This document shows, one piece after another, positions 24,090 to 33,190 of a DNA stretch of 58,814 bases. Each line of letters begins with the position of its first letter. Position 1 is the stretch's first letter. The stretch is from Caccousia sp900752115 (lineage in GTDB: Bacteria; Bacillota; Clostridia; Oscillospirales; Acutalibacteraceae), in NCBI GenBank assembly GCA_902472225.1, contig CABRNB010000006.1, positions 1 to 58,814 on the forward strand. The letters are read 5' to 3'. The position numbers and the translations under genes were made by a program. The notes beneath the pieces are model-generated. The model was not told the DNA's origin, ran no database searches, and saw nothing but the letters and a program-made list of their open reading frames with translations.

Positions 24090-24827
24090 TCACATCTCTG
24101 TGAGCATCCGCTCCAGCTCGCGCCAATCCCTGATCTCGAGATGGCCCTCGCTCTGCGGGTGCAGGCGGCAGCTCTCCGGATTGAGCATCGCGCCGGTGTA
24201 CCAGATCCCCTGCATGCCGGCGGCCATCGGCCCGTCCACGTCGCAGACGGCGTTGTCGCCGCAGAACCACACGTCCTGCGCGGAAAGCTTCGCCTTCGTG
24301 AGCGCGAGACGGTAAAACTCCGGCATCGGCTTGCGCAGGGCATATTCGCTCGAGACCATGATAAACTCAAAATGATGGTCCGGCAGGCACTTGTCGATGC
24401 GCTTTCTCAGTGTTTTTTCATTAAAGCACAGGTTGCTCACCACGCCGGTGCGGATACCCTCGCGGTGGAGGAACTCGAGCAGCTCCGGCATGTAGTCGAC
24501 CGCGACGGTCGGTTCGGTCCGCTCATACCAGTGAAGCTCCTCGAGCTGCTGGTAATCGAGGTCAAACTTGAGATCCAGCGACTCAAAGATAGCGCGGGCA
24601 AACGCGTGCCAGCACAGCTCCGGGCCGGTTTTCCACGGATCCTCCGCCAGACGGGAGACCACGCCGTCCATCGCGTGATAGGCCTCCTCGAGCTGCTCCG
24701 GCGTGATATGGCGCGGGTTCTCCGTCGCGGCCGCGAGCACGGCCCGATGCCCGCCGAGGGGATCGTCCCAGCGCTCCGTGCAGAGCGTCTGACCGTAGTC
24801 GAACAGGATCATTTTAGGCTTTGTCAT
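24090..24827 (-). CDS. HAD-family hydrolase (haloacid dehalogenase-like phosphatase)
   Basis: 245 aa. Motif I is ILFDYGQTLCTE, where the second Asp of DxD is replaced by Gly (D-Y-G), as in some nucleotidase-like HADs. Motif II is TGVVSNLC, motif III the Lys in ALRKPMPEFY, motif IV WFCGDNAVCDVDG. A C1-type helical cap lies between motifs I and II. Substrate unknown. The ATG at 24825-24827 has GGAGG 10 bases upstream. A 215-bp spacer to tex (24828-25042) holds nothing recognisable. Confidence 0.85.
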   Translation of the reverse strand: MTKPKMILFDYGQTLCTERWDDPLGGHRAVLAAATENPRHITPEQLEEAYHAMDGVVSRLAEDPWKTGPELCWHAFARAIFESLDLKFDLDYQQLEELHWYERTEPTVAVDYMPELLEFLHREGIRTGVVSNLCFNEKTLRKRIDKCLPDHHFEFIMVSSEYALRKPMPEFYRLALTKAKLSAQDVWFCGDNAVCDVDGPMAAGMQGIWYTGAMLNPESCRLHPQSEGHLEIRDWRELERMLTEM

Positions 24828-25042
24828 GCGAAAGATTCCTCCTGAGCGCCGCGGGGCGCGGCGTTGATTTTGGCGCGGTGTCGGTTTGAGCGCAGCGTTG
24901 GTTTGAGCACGGATCCCCGCGCAGCAGAAACTGCCAGCGGCGTCTGCCGGGAAACGGCGCACGGCGAACCCGCGGCGGGAAACGGCGGAAAACAGCGGGA
25001 ACGGCGTCAAACACGGGCAAAGAACGGCTCACTCCCCGCCGC

Positions 25043-27202
25043 TCACTCCTTGAGCATCGTCAGCGAGATGCGCTTTTTCTTGAGATCCACGTCGAGGACG
25101 CGCACATTCACCACGTCGCCGACCTTGAGCACCTCCGCGGGGTGCTTAATGAAACGCTTGCAGATGCGCGAAATATGGACGAGGCCGTCCTGATGCACGC
25201 CGATATCGACGAACGCGCCGAAGTCAATGACGTTGCGCACCGTACCGGTCAGCTCCATGCCGGGCTTCAGGTCCTCCATGGAGAGCACGTCGGAGCGCAG
25301 AAGCGGCGGGGGCAGCTCGTCGCGCGGGTCGCGGCCGGGGCGCAGCAGCTCCGCCACAATGTCGCGCAGCGTCGGCTCGCCGACGCCCACCTGCTCCGCC
25401 GCTTTGGCGAAGCCGAGCTTTTCCACGTCCGCGGCGAGATTCCCGAGGGAGCCCGATTTCACGTCGTCGAGGCTCCTGCCGCACAGGGCGAGGAGCTTTT
25501 TCGCCGCGTCGTAGCTCTCCGGATGCACGGCGGTGTTGTCGAGCACGCTCGCGCTCTCCGGCACGCGCAGGAAGCCCGCGCACTGCTCAAACGCGCGCGG
25601 CCCGAGCTTCGGCACCTTTTTCAGCTCCGCGCGGCTGCGGAACGCGCCGTTCTCTTCGCGGTAGGCGACGATGTTCTTCGACACCGCCGCCGAAACGCCG
25701 GACACCTTCTCAAGCAGGCTCGGGGACGCGGTGTTGAGGTCCACGCCGACGGTGTTCACGCAGTCCTCGACCACGCCGCCGAGGGCCTCGCCGAGCTGCT
25801 TCGGGGGCATGTCGTGCTGGTACTGGCCGACGCCGATCGCCTTCGGGTCGATTTTGACAAGCTCCGCGAGCGGGTCCTGCAGCCGCCGCGCGATGGAAAC
25901 GGCGCTGCGCAGCGTCACGTCAAAGTCGGGGAACTCCTGCGCGGCGAGCTTGCTCGCGCTGTAGACGGAGGCTCCCGCCTCGCTGACCACCATGTACGAC
26001 GGGGCCGGCCTGCCGTCCGCGCGCAGAGAGGCGAGCACCTGAGCGGTGAACAGCTCCGTCTCGCGGGAGGCGGTGCCGTTGCCGATGGCGATCACCTGCG
26101 CGCCGTGCTTTTCAATCAGCCGCCGGAGCGTGCGGGCGGCCTCGTCCTTCTTTGCCTGCGAGTGCGTCGGGTAGATCACGCCCGTGTCGAGGACGCGGCC
26201 CGTCGGGTCGACGACGGCCACCTTGCAGCCGGTGCGGTAGCCGGGGTCGAGGCCGATGGCCACCTTGCCCTTAACCGGCGGCTGCATGAGGAGCTGGCGC
26301 AGGTTCGTGCGGAACACCTTGATCGCCGCCTCGTCGGCCTGTTCCGTCAGGGCGGCGCGAATCTCGCGCTCGAGAGAGGGGAAGATCAGACGGTCGTAGC
26401 CGTCCCCGGCGGCCATGCGCACCTGCTCCGTGCAGGCGGACGCGCCGCGCACGCAGACGGACTCGACAATCGACAGGGCACGGGCGCGATCGAAGGCGAT
26501 CGAGACCTTCAAAAAGCCCTCGCGCTCGCCGCGGTCGACGGCCAGCACACGGTGGCCCGCCGCCTGCCGCACCGGCTGGTGAAAGTCGTAATACTGGGCG
26601 TAGACGGAGTCCTCGTCGGGCTTCGCGGCCTTCGAGACGAGCTCCGCCTGCGCCATGGCGACGACGCGCAGCCGCTTGCGGAGAGAAGCGTCGTCGGAGA
26701 CGGACTCCGCGATGATGTCGCGCGCCCCGGCGAGAGCGTCGTCCGCCGTCGGGACGTCCTTGTCCGCGTCCACAAAGCGCGCCGCCTCGGCGAGCGGATC
26801 CACGCCGGGCTTCTGCGCGAGGAGAAGCTCCGCGAGCGGCTCCAGTCCGCGCTCCCTCGCGACGGAGGCGCGGGTGCGGCGCTTCGGGCGGTACGGACGG
26901 TACACGTCGTCGAGCTCGGCGAGAGTGGAGGCCGCGTCAAGGGCGGCGGCCACCTCGGGGGTGAGGGCTCCGGCCGCGTCGATCAGGCCGCGCACCTCCT
27001 CGCGCCGCTTCTCGAGGCCGCGCAGGTACTCGAGGCGCTCGGAGAGCTCGCGGAGCGTCTGGTCGTCGAGGCTGCCGTGCGCCTCCTTGCGGTAGCGGGC
27101 GATAAAGGGGATGGTGTTTCCCTCGTCGATCAGCTCGATCACCTTCTCCGTCTGCCAGGTCTGCAGGGAGAACTGATCGGCAAGCGTCTGGGCGAAATTC
27201 AT
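25043..27202 (-). CDS. tex: RNA-binding transcriptional accessory protein Tex
   Basis: 719 aa. Order: N-terminal helical Tex region (VIELIDEGNTIPFIARYRKE), YqgF/RNase H-like domain (VAIGLDPGYRTGCKVAVVD), helix-hairpin-helix pair (EDCVNTVGVDLNTASPSLL and SGVSAAVSKNIVAYRE), and C-terminal S1 domain (GMELTGTVRNVIDFGAFVDI, DGLVHISRI). Tex binds nucleic acid and affects transcription and RNA fate. Its ATG overlaps the stop of the GNAT gene as ATGA. It is full length and closely follows the family. Confidence 0.97.
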   Translation of the reverse strand: MNFAQTLADQFSLQTWQTEKVIELIDEGNTIPFIARYRKEAHGSLDDQTLRELSERLEYLRGLEKRREEVRGLIDAAGALTPEVAAALDAASTLAELDDVYRPYRPKRRTRASVARERGLEPLAELLLAQKPGVDPLAEAARFVDADKDVPTADDALAGARDIIAESVSDDASLRKRLRVVAMAQAELVSKAAKPDEDSVYAQYYDFHQPVRQAAGHRVLAVDRGEREGFLKVSIAFDRARALSIVESVCVRGASACTEQVRMAAGDGYDRLIFPSLEREIRAALTEQADEAAIKVFRTNLRQLLMQPPVKGKVAIGLDPGYRTGCKVAVVDPTGRVLDTGVIYPTHSQAKKDEAARTLRRLIEKHGAQVIAIGNGTASRETELFTAQVLASLRADGRPAPSYMVVSEAGASVYSASKLAAQEFPDFDVTLRSAVSIARRLQDPLAELVKIDPKAIGVGQYQHDMPPKQLGEALGGVVEDCVNTVGVDLNTASPSLLEKVSGVSAAVSKNIVAYREENGAFRSRAELKKVPKLGPRAFEQCAGFLRVPESASVLDNTAVHPESYDAAKKLLALCGRSLDDVKSGSLGNLAADVEKLGFAKAAEQVGVGEPTLRDIVAELLRPGRDPRDELPPPLLRSDVLSMEDLKPGMELTGTVRNVIDFGAFVDIGVHQDGLVHISRICKRFIKHPAEVLKVGDVVNVRVLDVDLKKKRISLTMLKE

Positions 27203-27714
27203 TTGGTTCCTCCTTCCGGCACGTCGATCTCGTAAACGTAATCGTCCATCACAAAGCCGCCGCCGATGTCGGCGACCTGATCGCGCACGCGCTTCATGCC
27301 GAGCGCCTCATACGCCGCGATGGAGCCGTCGTTGTACTTGTTGACGGTGAGCCAGATTTTTGAAAGGCCGCGCGCGGCGCACCAGCCCATGAGGAAATTG
27401 AGCGCGAGGCGGGACAGGCCGAGGCTGCGGAAGCGCTTCGCGATGTAGAGCTTGCTCAGGTAGAGGGAGCCGTCCTCCTTCGGCTGCACGCCGAGGTAAC
27501 CGGCCCGCGCGCCGTCGACGGTGAAGAACCAGTAGACATACTGCTCCTCGCGCATCTGATGCAGGACGGCGGGCTCGGATTGGAACTCGCGCACCATGTA
27601 CGCGACCTGTTCCGGGCCGAGGATGGAGGTGTAATGCTCCTCCCAGATTTCCCTGCCGAGGATGGCAAGGGCGGCGGCGTCCTCCTCGCGGACGCGGATC
27701 AAGCGTTTTTTCAT
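27199..27714 (-). CDS. GNAT-family N-acetyltransferase
   Basis: 171 aa. The acetyl-CoA-binding region lies around 95-115 (LYIAKRFRSLGLSRLALNFL), but the usual R/Q-x-x-G-x-G/A reads R-S-L-G-L-S. LTVNKYNDGSIAAYEALGMK is the typical beta5-alpha4 end of the fold. The acceptor substrate is unknown. It is coupled to tex by a 4-bp overlap and probably shares its transcript. Confidence 0.88.
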   Translation of the reverse strand: MKKRLIRVREEDAAALAILGREIWEEHYTSILGPEQVAYMVREFQSEPAVLHQMREEQYVYWFFTVDGARAGYLGVQPKEDGSLYLSKLYIAKRFRSLGLSRLALNFLMGWCAARGLSKIWLTVNKYNDGSIAAYEALGMKRVRDQVADIGGGFVMDDYVYEIDVPEGGTK

Positions 27715-27743
27715 CTGTTATCAGAACCTTTCTGTCAGACTTG

Positions 27744-28508
27744 TCAGCCGTGAGAGACGATTGCCTGCACGAGCAGGGCCGCGCCGTAAATGACGGGCTG
27801 GTGCAGGACATAGATCAGAAGCGCGTGCCTGCCGAGGAAGGAGAAGAACGGCACACGGGAGGGGTACGTCCAGGCGGGGAATTTCCCGGCCTTCGCGAGG
27901 CGGCCCACCACCGTGCCCGCGGCAAACACAAAGCACCACGGGAGAAGCGGGAAATAATCCGCCGACGAGAACCCCGGCCCGGGCAGGCCGAGCGGCGCGA
28001 GCCACGCCTGATACCAGCCGGAGGGCAGGAAGACGCGCAGCACAAACGGGATTTGCAGATATCCGGACGCAAGATACCGCGTCACGATGAAGAGCACGGC
28101 GCACACGACGACCGGCCACAGGCGAAAAGGCGGCTCCTCCGTGCGCCCAAGGCGGCGGCGCAGGAGCTGCAGCAGGCCGAAAGCGATCATGCACACGCTG
28201 AGAAAGTGGAGGATACCGAAGACAATCAGCTCGTCCGGGACGGCGATCGCCGTGGCGAGGGTCACAAGCAGCGCCACGCCGAGGAGCTTCACGCCGCGGA
28301 CAAGGTTGGAGTGCGTGAGATTCGACGAGATGCCGGCGATGAAGATGAACAGTCCGGCGAACCACGGCTCGGCGGGCATAAAAAAGCGGTAGAGCCACTC
28401 GCCCCACGACTGGCCCATGAGGAAAGCGAGCGTATAAAAGCCGTGATAAAACACCATGCAGAACACCGCGAAGCCGCGGAGCTCGTCCATGAGATGAATG
28501 CGCTTCAT
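27744..28508 (-). CDS. DUF1624 / heparan-alpha-glucosaminide acetyltransferase-like membrane protein
   Basis: 254 aa with about seven hydrophobic segments. It starts KRIHLMDELRGFAVFCMVFY, with the first-helix His and the D-E-x-R-G signature of the HGSNAT-like/DUF1624 acyltransferase fold, and ends ALLIYVLHQPVIYG, the conserved last helix. Likely transfers an acyl group across or at the membrane; the substrate is not known. The next gene on this strand starts 30 bp downstream, so co-transcription with the GNAT-tex pair is plausible. Confidence 0.85.
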   Translation of the reverse strand: MKRIHLMDELRGFAVFCMVFYHGFYTLAFLMGQSWGEWLYRFFMPAEPWFAGLFIFIAGISSNLTHSNLVRGVKLLGVALLVTLATAIAVPDELIVFGILHFLSVCMIAFGLLQLLRRRLGRTEEPPFRLWPVVVCAVLFIVTRYLASGYLQIPFVLRVFLPSGWYQAWLAPLGLPGPGFSSADYFPLLPWCFVFAAGTVVGRLAKAGKFPAWTYPSRVPFFSFLGRHALLIYVLHQPVIYGAALLVQAIVSHG

Positions 28509-28585
28509 AAGCAGGATCCTTTCCCGGGAAATTTGGCGAAGCTATTCTTTATTTTATCACCGACCGCCTCCCTGTTTCAAGAGCT

Positions 28586-28614
28586 TTGCATTTCTCCCCC
28601 GCATTCGCTATAAT
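28586..28614 (+). promoter_or_regulatory. Promoter of the alpha-galactosidase gene
   Basis: TTGCAT (28586-28591), 17-bp spacer, TATAAT (28609-28614), 45 bp before the start codon. Confidence 0.65.
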
Positions 28615-28659
28615 TAAGAAGAAAAACGCCAATCGGCATAAAAACAGGAGGAAACAGAT

Positions 28660-30438
28660 ATGCAGGAGCAATGCCGGGAACGGTACGGCGTGACGTTGGA
28701 AGATAATCTCGGCGCAAAAGCGGAGTGGGAGAGAACGGAGCGGGAGGGCTCAGAGGTGCTTTCGCTGCGCATCTCCTGGGATCCCGCGCAGGCGGCGGAG
28801 GTTCCGGAACCGTGTTTCGCGCTGACCTTTTCCGTCGCGCAGAAGGGAATCGCGCACATCTGGCATCCGGTGTGCGGGCTGGATCGCGGCCTGCGCGCCG
28901 ACTGGATGGGGCCCATCGACACGATGACCTCCGTCTCTGCCCCGGTGTTCTGCCTGTTCGGCGAGTCAGGGGAAAGCCGGTGCACGTTCGCGCTGTCGGA
29001 GACGCGGCAGCGGGTGCGCTGGAGCGTCGGCCTGCGGGAGGAGAACGCGCGGATGATCTGCCGCGCGCAGATTCCCGCCGCGCTGTTTCTCGGACGCGGC
29101 GAATACACGGTTTCCCTCTACCGGGACCTGCGGGAACGCCCGCTGGAGGACGCGCTCGACGGCGTGCGCCGCTGGTGGGAGGAGAACTGCGGCGCAAAAC
29201 CGCTGCCCGTGCCGGAGACCGCGACGCTGCCGATGTACTCCACCTGGTATTCCCATCATCAGGTGGTGGACGAGAGGACGGTGGAGGAGGACTGCCGCCT
29301 CGCCGCCGGGTTCGGGATGCGCGCCGTCATCCTCGACGACGGCTGGCAGACGGACGACGCGGGCCGCGGCTACGCCTTCTGCGGCGACTGGGAGCCCACG
29401 CCCTCGAAATTCCCCGACATGGCCGCGCATGTCGCGCGGGTGCACGCGCTCGGGATGAAGTATCTCGTCTGGTTCAGCGTGCCGTTCGTGGGGATCCATT
29501 CCTCGCACTGGGCGCAGTTTTCGGACAAGCTCCTCTGTTTTCAGGAGAGCCAGGGCGCGGGCGTGCTCGATCCGCGCTATCCGGAGGTCCGCCGCTATCT
29601 CATTGACACCTACTGCCGCGCGGTGCGCGATTGGGGCCTCGACGGCCTGAAGCTTGATTTTATTGATGAATTCTACGCCCGCCCGGAAACGCCCGCCCGG
29701 CGCGAAGGGATGGACTGCCCGGACGTGCAGGACGCGGTCGCGCTCCTGATGACCGGCGTGCATGAGGCGCTGCGGGCCATCCGCCCCGACATTCTCATCG
29801 AGTTCCGCCAGCGGTACATCGGCCCCGGCATGCGCGCCTTCGGCAACATGTTCCGCGTCTCGGACTGCCCGGGCGACCTGCTGCGCAACCGCGTCGGGGT
29901 TGTGGATCTGCGCCTGCTCAGCGGCTCCACCGCCGTGCACGGCGACCCGATCGTGTGGAATCCGGAGGAATCGTGCGAGAACGCGGCGCTGCAGCTGCTC
30001 AGCGTGCTCTTCGGCGTGGTGCAGTTCTCCGTGCGCCCGCAGGAGCTGGACGCGGACAAGCGGAGGATGGTTGACTTCTGGCTCTCCTACATGAGAGAAA
30101 ACCGTTCCGTCCTTCTCGGCGGGAAGCTGCGCGCGCTGAGCCCGCACCTGCTCTATCCTGCCGTTTGGGCGGACGGGGAAAACCGGCGGATTGCGGCGGT
30201 CTACGATCCGCGCTTTGTGCTCCCGCCGGAGGGGTTCGGCTCCGCCGTGGAGGCCGCCGATGTTGCCAACGCCACACAGGCGGAGAGCCTGCTGCTGGAT
30301 CTGCGCGGCGTGCCGTCCTGCCGTGCCGAGGCCGTCGACTGCCGCGGCGGCGCCGCCTGGAACGGCGTGCTCGAGGGCGGCCGCGTCGAGGCCGTGCCGG
30401 TGCCGCCCGCCGGCCTGCTGCGCCTGCGGAAGCTGTAA
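28660..30438 (+). CDS. GH36-type alpha-galactosidase
   Basis: 592 aa, no signal peptide, so it acts on imported alpha-galactosides. An N-terminal beta-sandwich (1-165) precedes a TIM barrel (about 190-460) and a C-terminal beta domain. Barrel motifs include STWYSHHQVVDERTV, VILDDGWQTDD and GDWEPTPSKFPDM. The likely nucleophile is D333 in DGLKLDF and the acid/base D402 in FRVSDCPGD. AGGAGGAAACAGAT precedes the ATG at 28660-28662. There is no sugar transporter or regulator beside it. At 592 aa it is shorter than the classical ~730-aa GH36 enzymes because the N-terminal domain is small. Confidence 0.9.
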   Translation: MQEQCRERYGVTLEDNLGAKAEWERTEREGSEVLSLRISWDPAQAAEVPEPCFALTFSVAQKGIAHIWHPVCGLDRGLRADWMGPIDTMTSVSAPVFCLFGESGESRCTFALSETRQRVRWSVGLREENARMICRAQIPAALFLGRGEYTVSLYRDLRERPLEDALDGVRRWWEENCGAKPLPVPETATLPMYSTWYSHHQVVDERTVEEDCRLAAGFGMRAVILDDGWQTDDAGRGYAFCGDWEPTPSKFPDMAAHVARVHALGMKYLVWFSVPFVGIHSSHWAQFSDKLLCFQESQGAGVLDPRYPEVRRYLIDTYCRAVRDWGLDGLKLDFIDEFYARPETPARREGMDCPDVQDAVALLMTGVHEALRAIRPDILIEFRQRYIGPGMRAFGNMFRVSDCPGDLLRNRVGVVDLRLLSGSTAVHGDPIVWNPEESCENAALQLLSVLFGVVQFSVRPQELDADKRRMVDFWLSYMRENRSVLLGGKLRALSPHLLYPAVWADGENRRIAAVYDPRFVLPPEGFGSAVEAADVANATQAESLLLDLRGVPSCRAEAVDCRGGAAWNGVLEGGRVEAVPVPPAGLLRLRKL

Positions 30439-30450
30439 GCGGGCAAAGCC

Positions 30451-31851
30451 TTAATTGCCTCCGCCGCAGCTGCCGGCTTCTCTTTTCGTCTGCCGGTAGA
30501 AGCGGAGCATAAACGCCGTCGTGACCACAAAGGCCGCGCCGTCCGCGATGGGAGCGGCATACAAAATACCGTCCAGCCCCCAAAAGAGCGGCAGGATCAG
30601 GGTAAGCGGAATCAGGAACAGCACCTGCCGCGTCAAGGAGAGAAAGACGCCGCGCGGAGCCTTGCCGATCGCCGTAAAGAAGTTCGACGAGAGAATCTGC
30701 ACGCCGTTGACGATCACCATAAACAGGAAGGTGCGCATAAAGCGTACCGCAAACTCAAAGTATTCCGGCGAGCCCGTGCCGAACAGCGAAATCAGCTGGT
30801 GCGGGAAGAACTGGAACAGCACAAAGCCCACCGCCGAAATGAGGAGATTGCACGTGATGGCGAGCCGGTACGTGGCCCAGACGCGGTCCATCTGCCTGGC
30901 TCCGTAATTGAAGCCGATAATGGGCTGGCTTCCCTGCGACAGCCCGACGATGATCCCGATCAGGATGGCGTTTGTCTTCATCACGATGCCGCAGCTTGCC
31001 AGCGGGATGTCGCTGCCGTAGACTGTCATGGCCCCGTAGTACGTCAGCGAGTTGTTCAGGACAATCTGCACCAGCGTGATGGCAAGCTGATTCAGGCTGT
31101 TGCTCATGCCGAGCGACGCAATCCGCCCCGCCTCGCGCAGCGGGATGCCGAAGCTCTGCCGCGTAAGCCGGATGTGCTGAAAGCGCGGGATGTACGACGC
31201 GGCCATCACGCACGAGGCCACCTGTCCGATCACCGTCGCCCAGGCCGCGCCCGCGATGCCCATGCCGAACGTAAAGATGAAGAGCGGATCGAGGATGGTG
31301 TTGATGACAGCGCCGAGGAGCATGCACGTCATCGAAAAGCGGGGGCTTCCGTCGGCGCGCGCCAGATTGCTCAGGCCGTTTGTCAGAATCAGGAACGGCA
31401 TGCCGAGGGCCGTAATCCGCGTGTAGCTCTCCGCGTACGGCAGCACCTCCCCCGTCGCGCCGAAGGCCAGCATCAGCGGGGTAAGAAAAATCTCAATCAG
31501 GACGGCGTACACCACGCCCGCCGCCGCGAGCATCGAGATCGCCGTACCCGCCGCGCGCTGTGCCGCGTCCTTGTCCCCCGCGCCGAGCGAGAGCGAAAAC
31601 CGTGACGCGCCGCCGATGCCGATGAGCAGGGCGATCGACAGGCAGATGGTCGTCAGCGGGTAGGCGACGTTTGTCGCCGCGTTGCCGAGGTATCCGACGC
31701 CCTGCCCGATAAAGATCTGGTCGACAATGTTATAAAGCGAGCTGACCACCATTGCGATGATACTGGGAATCGCAAAGCGGCGCAGCAAAACGGGAATTTT
31801 CTCATAGCCGAGCGGATTTCTGGCCTCCGCTGTGGCCGGTGTCTGGTTCAT
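30451..31851 (-). CDS. MATE-family multidrug / metabolite efflux pump
   Basis: 466 aa with about twelve hydrophobic segments in two homologous halves. Signatures include PSIIAMVVSSLYNIVDQIFI and GQGVGYLGNAATN near the start and QPIIGFNYGARQ with the second-half helix. Exchanges Na+ or H+ for cationic compounds. The start chosen is the ATG at 31849-31851, with AAGGAG nine bases upstream; the in-frame ATG 14 codons earlier lacks an RBS. It lies 83 bp downstream of the GNAT-MarR gene on the same strand and is probably controlled with it. Confidence 0.93.
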   Translation of the reverse strand: MNQTPATAEARNPLGYEKIPVLLRRFAIPSIIAMVVSSLYNIVDQIFIGQGVGYLGNAATNVAYPLTTICLSIALLIGIGGASRFSLSLGAGDKDAAQRAAGTAISMLAAAGVVYAVLIEIFLTPLMLAFGATGEVLPYAESYTRITALGMPFLILTNGLSNLARADGSPRFSMTCMLLGAVINTILDPLFIFTFGMGIAGAAWATVIGQVASCVMAASYIPRFQHIRLTRQSFGIPLREAGRIASLGMSNSLNQLAITLVQIVLNNSLTYYGAMTVYGSDIPLASCGIVMKTNAILIGIIVGLSQGSQPIIGFNYGARQMDRVWATYRLAITCNLLISAVGFVLFQFFPHQLISLFGTGSPEYFEFAVRFMRTFLFMVIVNGVQILSSNFFTAIGKAPRGVFLSLTRQVLFLIPLTLILPLFWGLDGILYAAPIADGAAFVVTTAFMLRFYRQTKREAGSCGGGN

Positions 31852-31934
31852 GACATCATGCTCCTTTTCTTTCGCGTTCTTCGTCGTCTGCATTCGTTGT
31901 TTTCTTTCCCGCCCCGCAAAAGCGTGCAGCCCGG

Positions 31935-32918
31935 TCAGGGAAGCGGCCCGCCGTCCTCCGGCTCCGCGCTCTCCTGCGGGTCCGAGCACAGAGCGGCGGC
32001 GCGCAGCGAGACCGCGCTCAGGTAGGACAAAAACCGCTCGCGCTCCTCCTGCGGCACAGGCTCAAGCACGCGCTCCTGCCAGCGGGCCGCCGCGCCGCGG
32101 ATTTTCCCCACGGCCTCCACGGCCCGCCGGGTGGGAAACAGGCGGCTGGTGCGCTTGTCGGCGGCGTTTTCCTCGCGGCGCACGAAGCCCGCCTTCTCCA
32201 GAGCCGCCAAAGCCCGCGTCACATTGCTGGGATGAATCAGGAAGAACCGCAGAAACGTGTCCTGCGTCACACCCGGATAGGCGCAGACGCGCAGCACGTA
32301 CATGTACTGGCTGCCCGACAGGCCCAGCGGGGCAAGCTCGCGGTCCAGCAGAGCCCGGGCGTGCCGGTCCCCCACGCTCAGCCCCTTGAGCAGAGGGAAG
32401 AAGGGCGGCACGCTGTTGTCCGCCGCATACAGCAGGTGCGGCTTTTGCATGCCGCCGTAGCCCGCAAGAAATTCGCGCCGCACCGTCATGCCGAGGCTCT
32501 CCGCCACCCGCCGCGACGGCAGGTTGTCCCGCTTGACGATGCAGTGCACGCGCTGCGCGGCGAGCTGATGAAACGCAAACCGCAGGCAGGCCGCGGCGGC
32601 CTCCCGCGCATAGCCCTGTCCGCGGTACGCGGGCCGCAGCTGGTAGCCGATCTCGAGCACCTCCTCGCCCTCGCACGGCTGCAGCGTCAGCCCCGCCATG
32701 CCGATGGTTTCCCCGCCACGCAGCTGCGCCGCCCACAGCCCGAAGCCGTACCGTTCGTACCGCGCCCGCTGGCGGTCGATCCACGCCCCCGCTTCCTCGT
32801 CGGTAAAGTCGTGCTCATACACGCGCCTCACCTCGTCGTTCTGCAGCGTATCGCACACGGCCGGAAGATCCTCCTGCGTCAGCTCGCGCAGGAGGAGGCG
32901 TTCCGTTTCCAGAATCAT
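31935..32918 (-). CDS. GNAT acetyltransferase - MarR regulator fusion
   Basis: 327 aa. Residues 1-175 are a RimJ/RimL-type acetyltransferase: MILETERLLLRELTQEDLPA, GYQLRPAYRGQGYAREAA (acetyl-CoA loop RGQGYA) and NLPSRRVAESLGMTVRRE. Residues 185-327 are a MarR winged helix: LLDRELAPLGLSGSQYMYVL, the recognition helix HPSNVTRALAALEKAGFVRR and the wing ADKRTSRLFPT. Known natural fusions usually put MarR first; here the order is reversed. The reading frame is continuous with no sign of frameshift. A MATE pump follows, so the regulator half likely controls efflux. The promoter overlaps a 16-bp palindrome. Confidence 0.9.
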   Translation of the reverse strand: MILETERLLLRELTQEDLPAVCDTLQNDEVRRVYEHDFTDEEAGAWIDRQRARYERYGFGLWAAQLRGGETIGMAGLTLQPCEGEEVLEIGYQLRPAYRGQGYAREAAAACLRFAFHQLAAQRVHCIVKRDNLPSRRVAESLGMTVRREFLAGYGGMQKPHLLYAADNSVPPFFPLLKGLSVGDRHARALLDRELAPLGLSGSQYMYVLRVCAYPGVTQDTFLRFFLIHPSNVTRALAALEKAGFVRREENAADKRTSRLFPTRRAVEAVGKIRGAAARWQERVLEPVPQEERERFLSYLSAVSLRAAALCSDPQESAEPEDGGPLP

Positions 32919-32972
32919 GTCGTTTCCCCCTTCTCCGTTTTCTCCGCGCATTCCCGGCGGAGACTCGTTTCT

Positions 32973-33001
32973 ATGATACAACAAATTGCGTGCGCACGCA
33001 A
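32973..33001 (-). promoter_or_regulatory. Promoter with a 16-bp palindromic operator for the GNAT-MarR/MATE unit
   Basis: TTGCGT (32996-33001), 17-bp spacer, TATCAT (32973-32978) on the minus strand. The perfect palindrome TTGCGTGCGCACGCAA (32986-33001) covers the -35 box, a classic place for MarR-type autorepression. Confidence 0.7.
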
Positions 33002-33190
33002 GTAAATGGGAGACGAAACATCCCCGCGCTCTTCGGCTTTTCCGGCAAATTCCCGTCTTGCGCAGGGGCGCACACACAAATTTCCGGCTTGCGCGGGCGC
33101 ACGCGCAGGAGTAAAATGTGGGTAAAATACCGCGCGGCGGCCGCAAAGCGGCGGCTCCTCCGCGCACCGAACGGGAAGGAGACAACTCTT

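Noticed and set aside
24828..25042. Small gene between the HAD gene and tex
   Set aside because: Open frames lack RBS and are rich in simple GGGAAACGGCG-like repeats; nothing supports coding.
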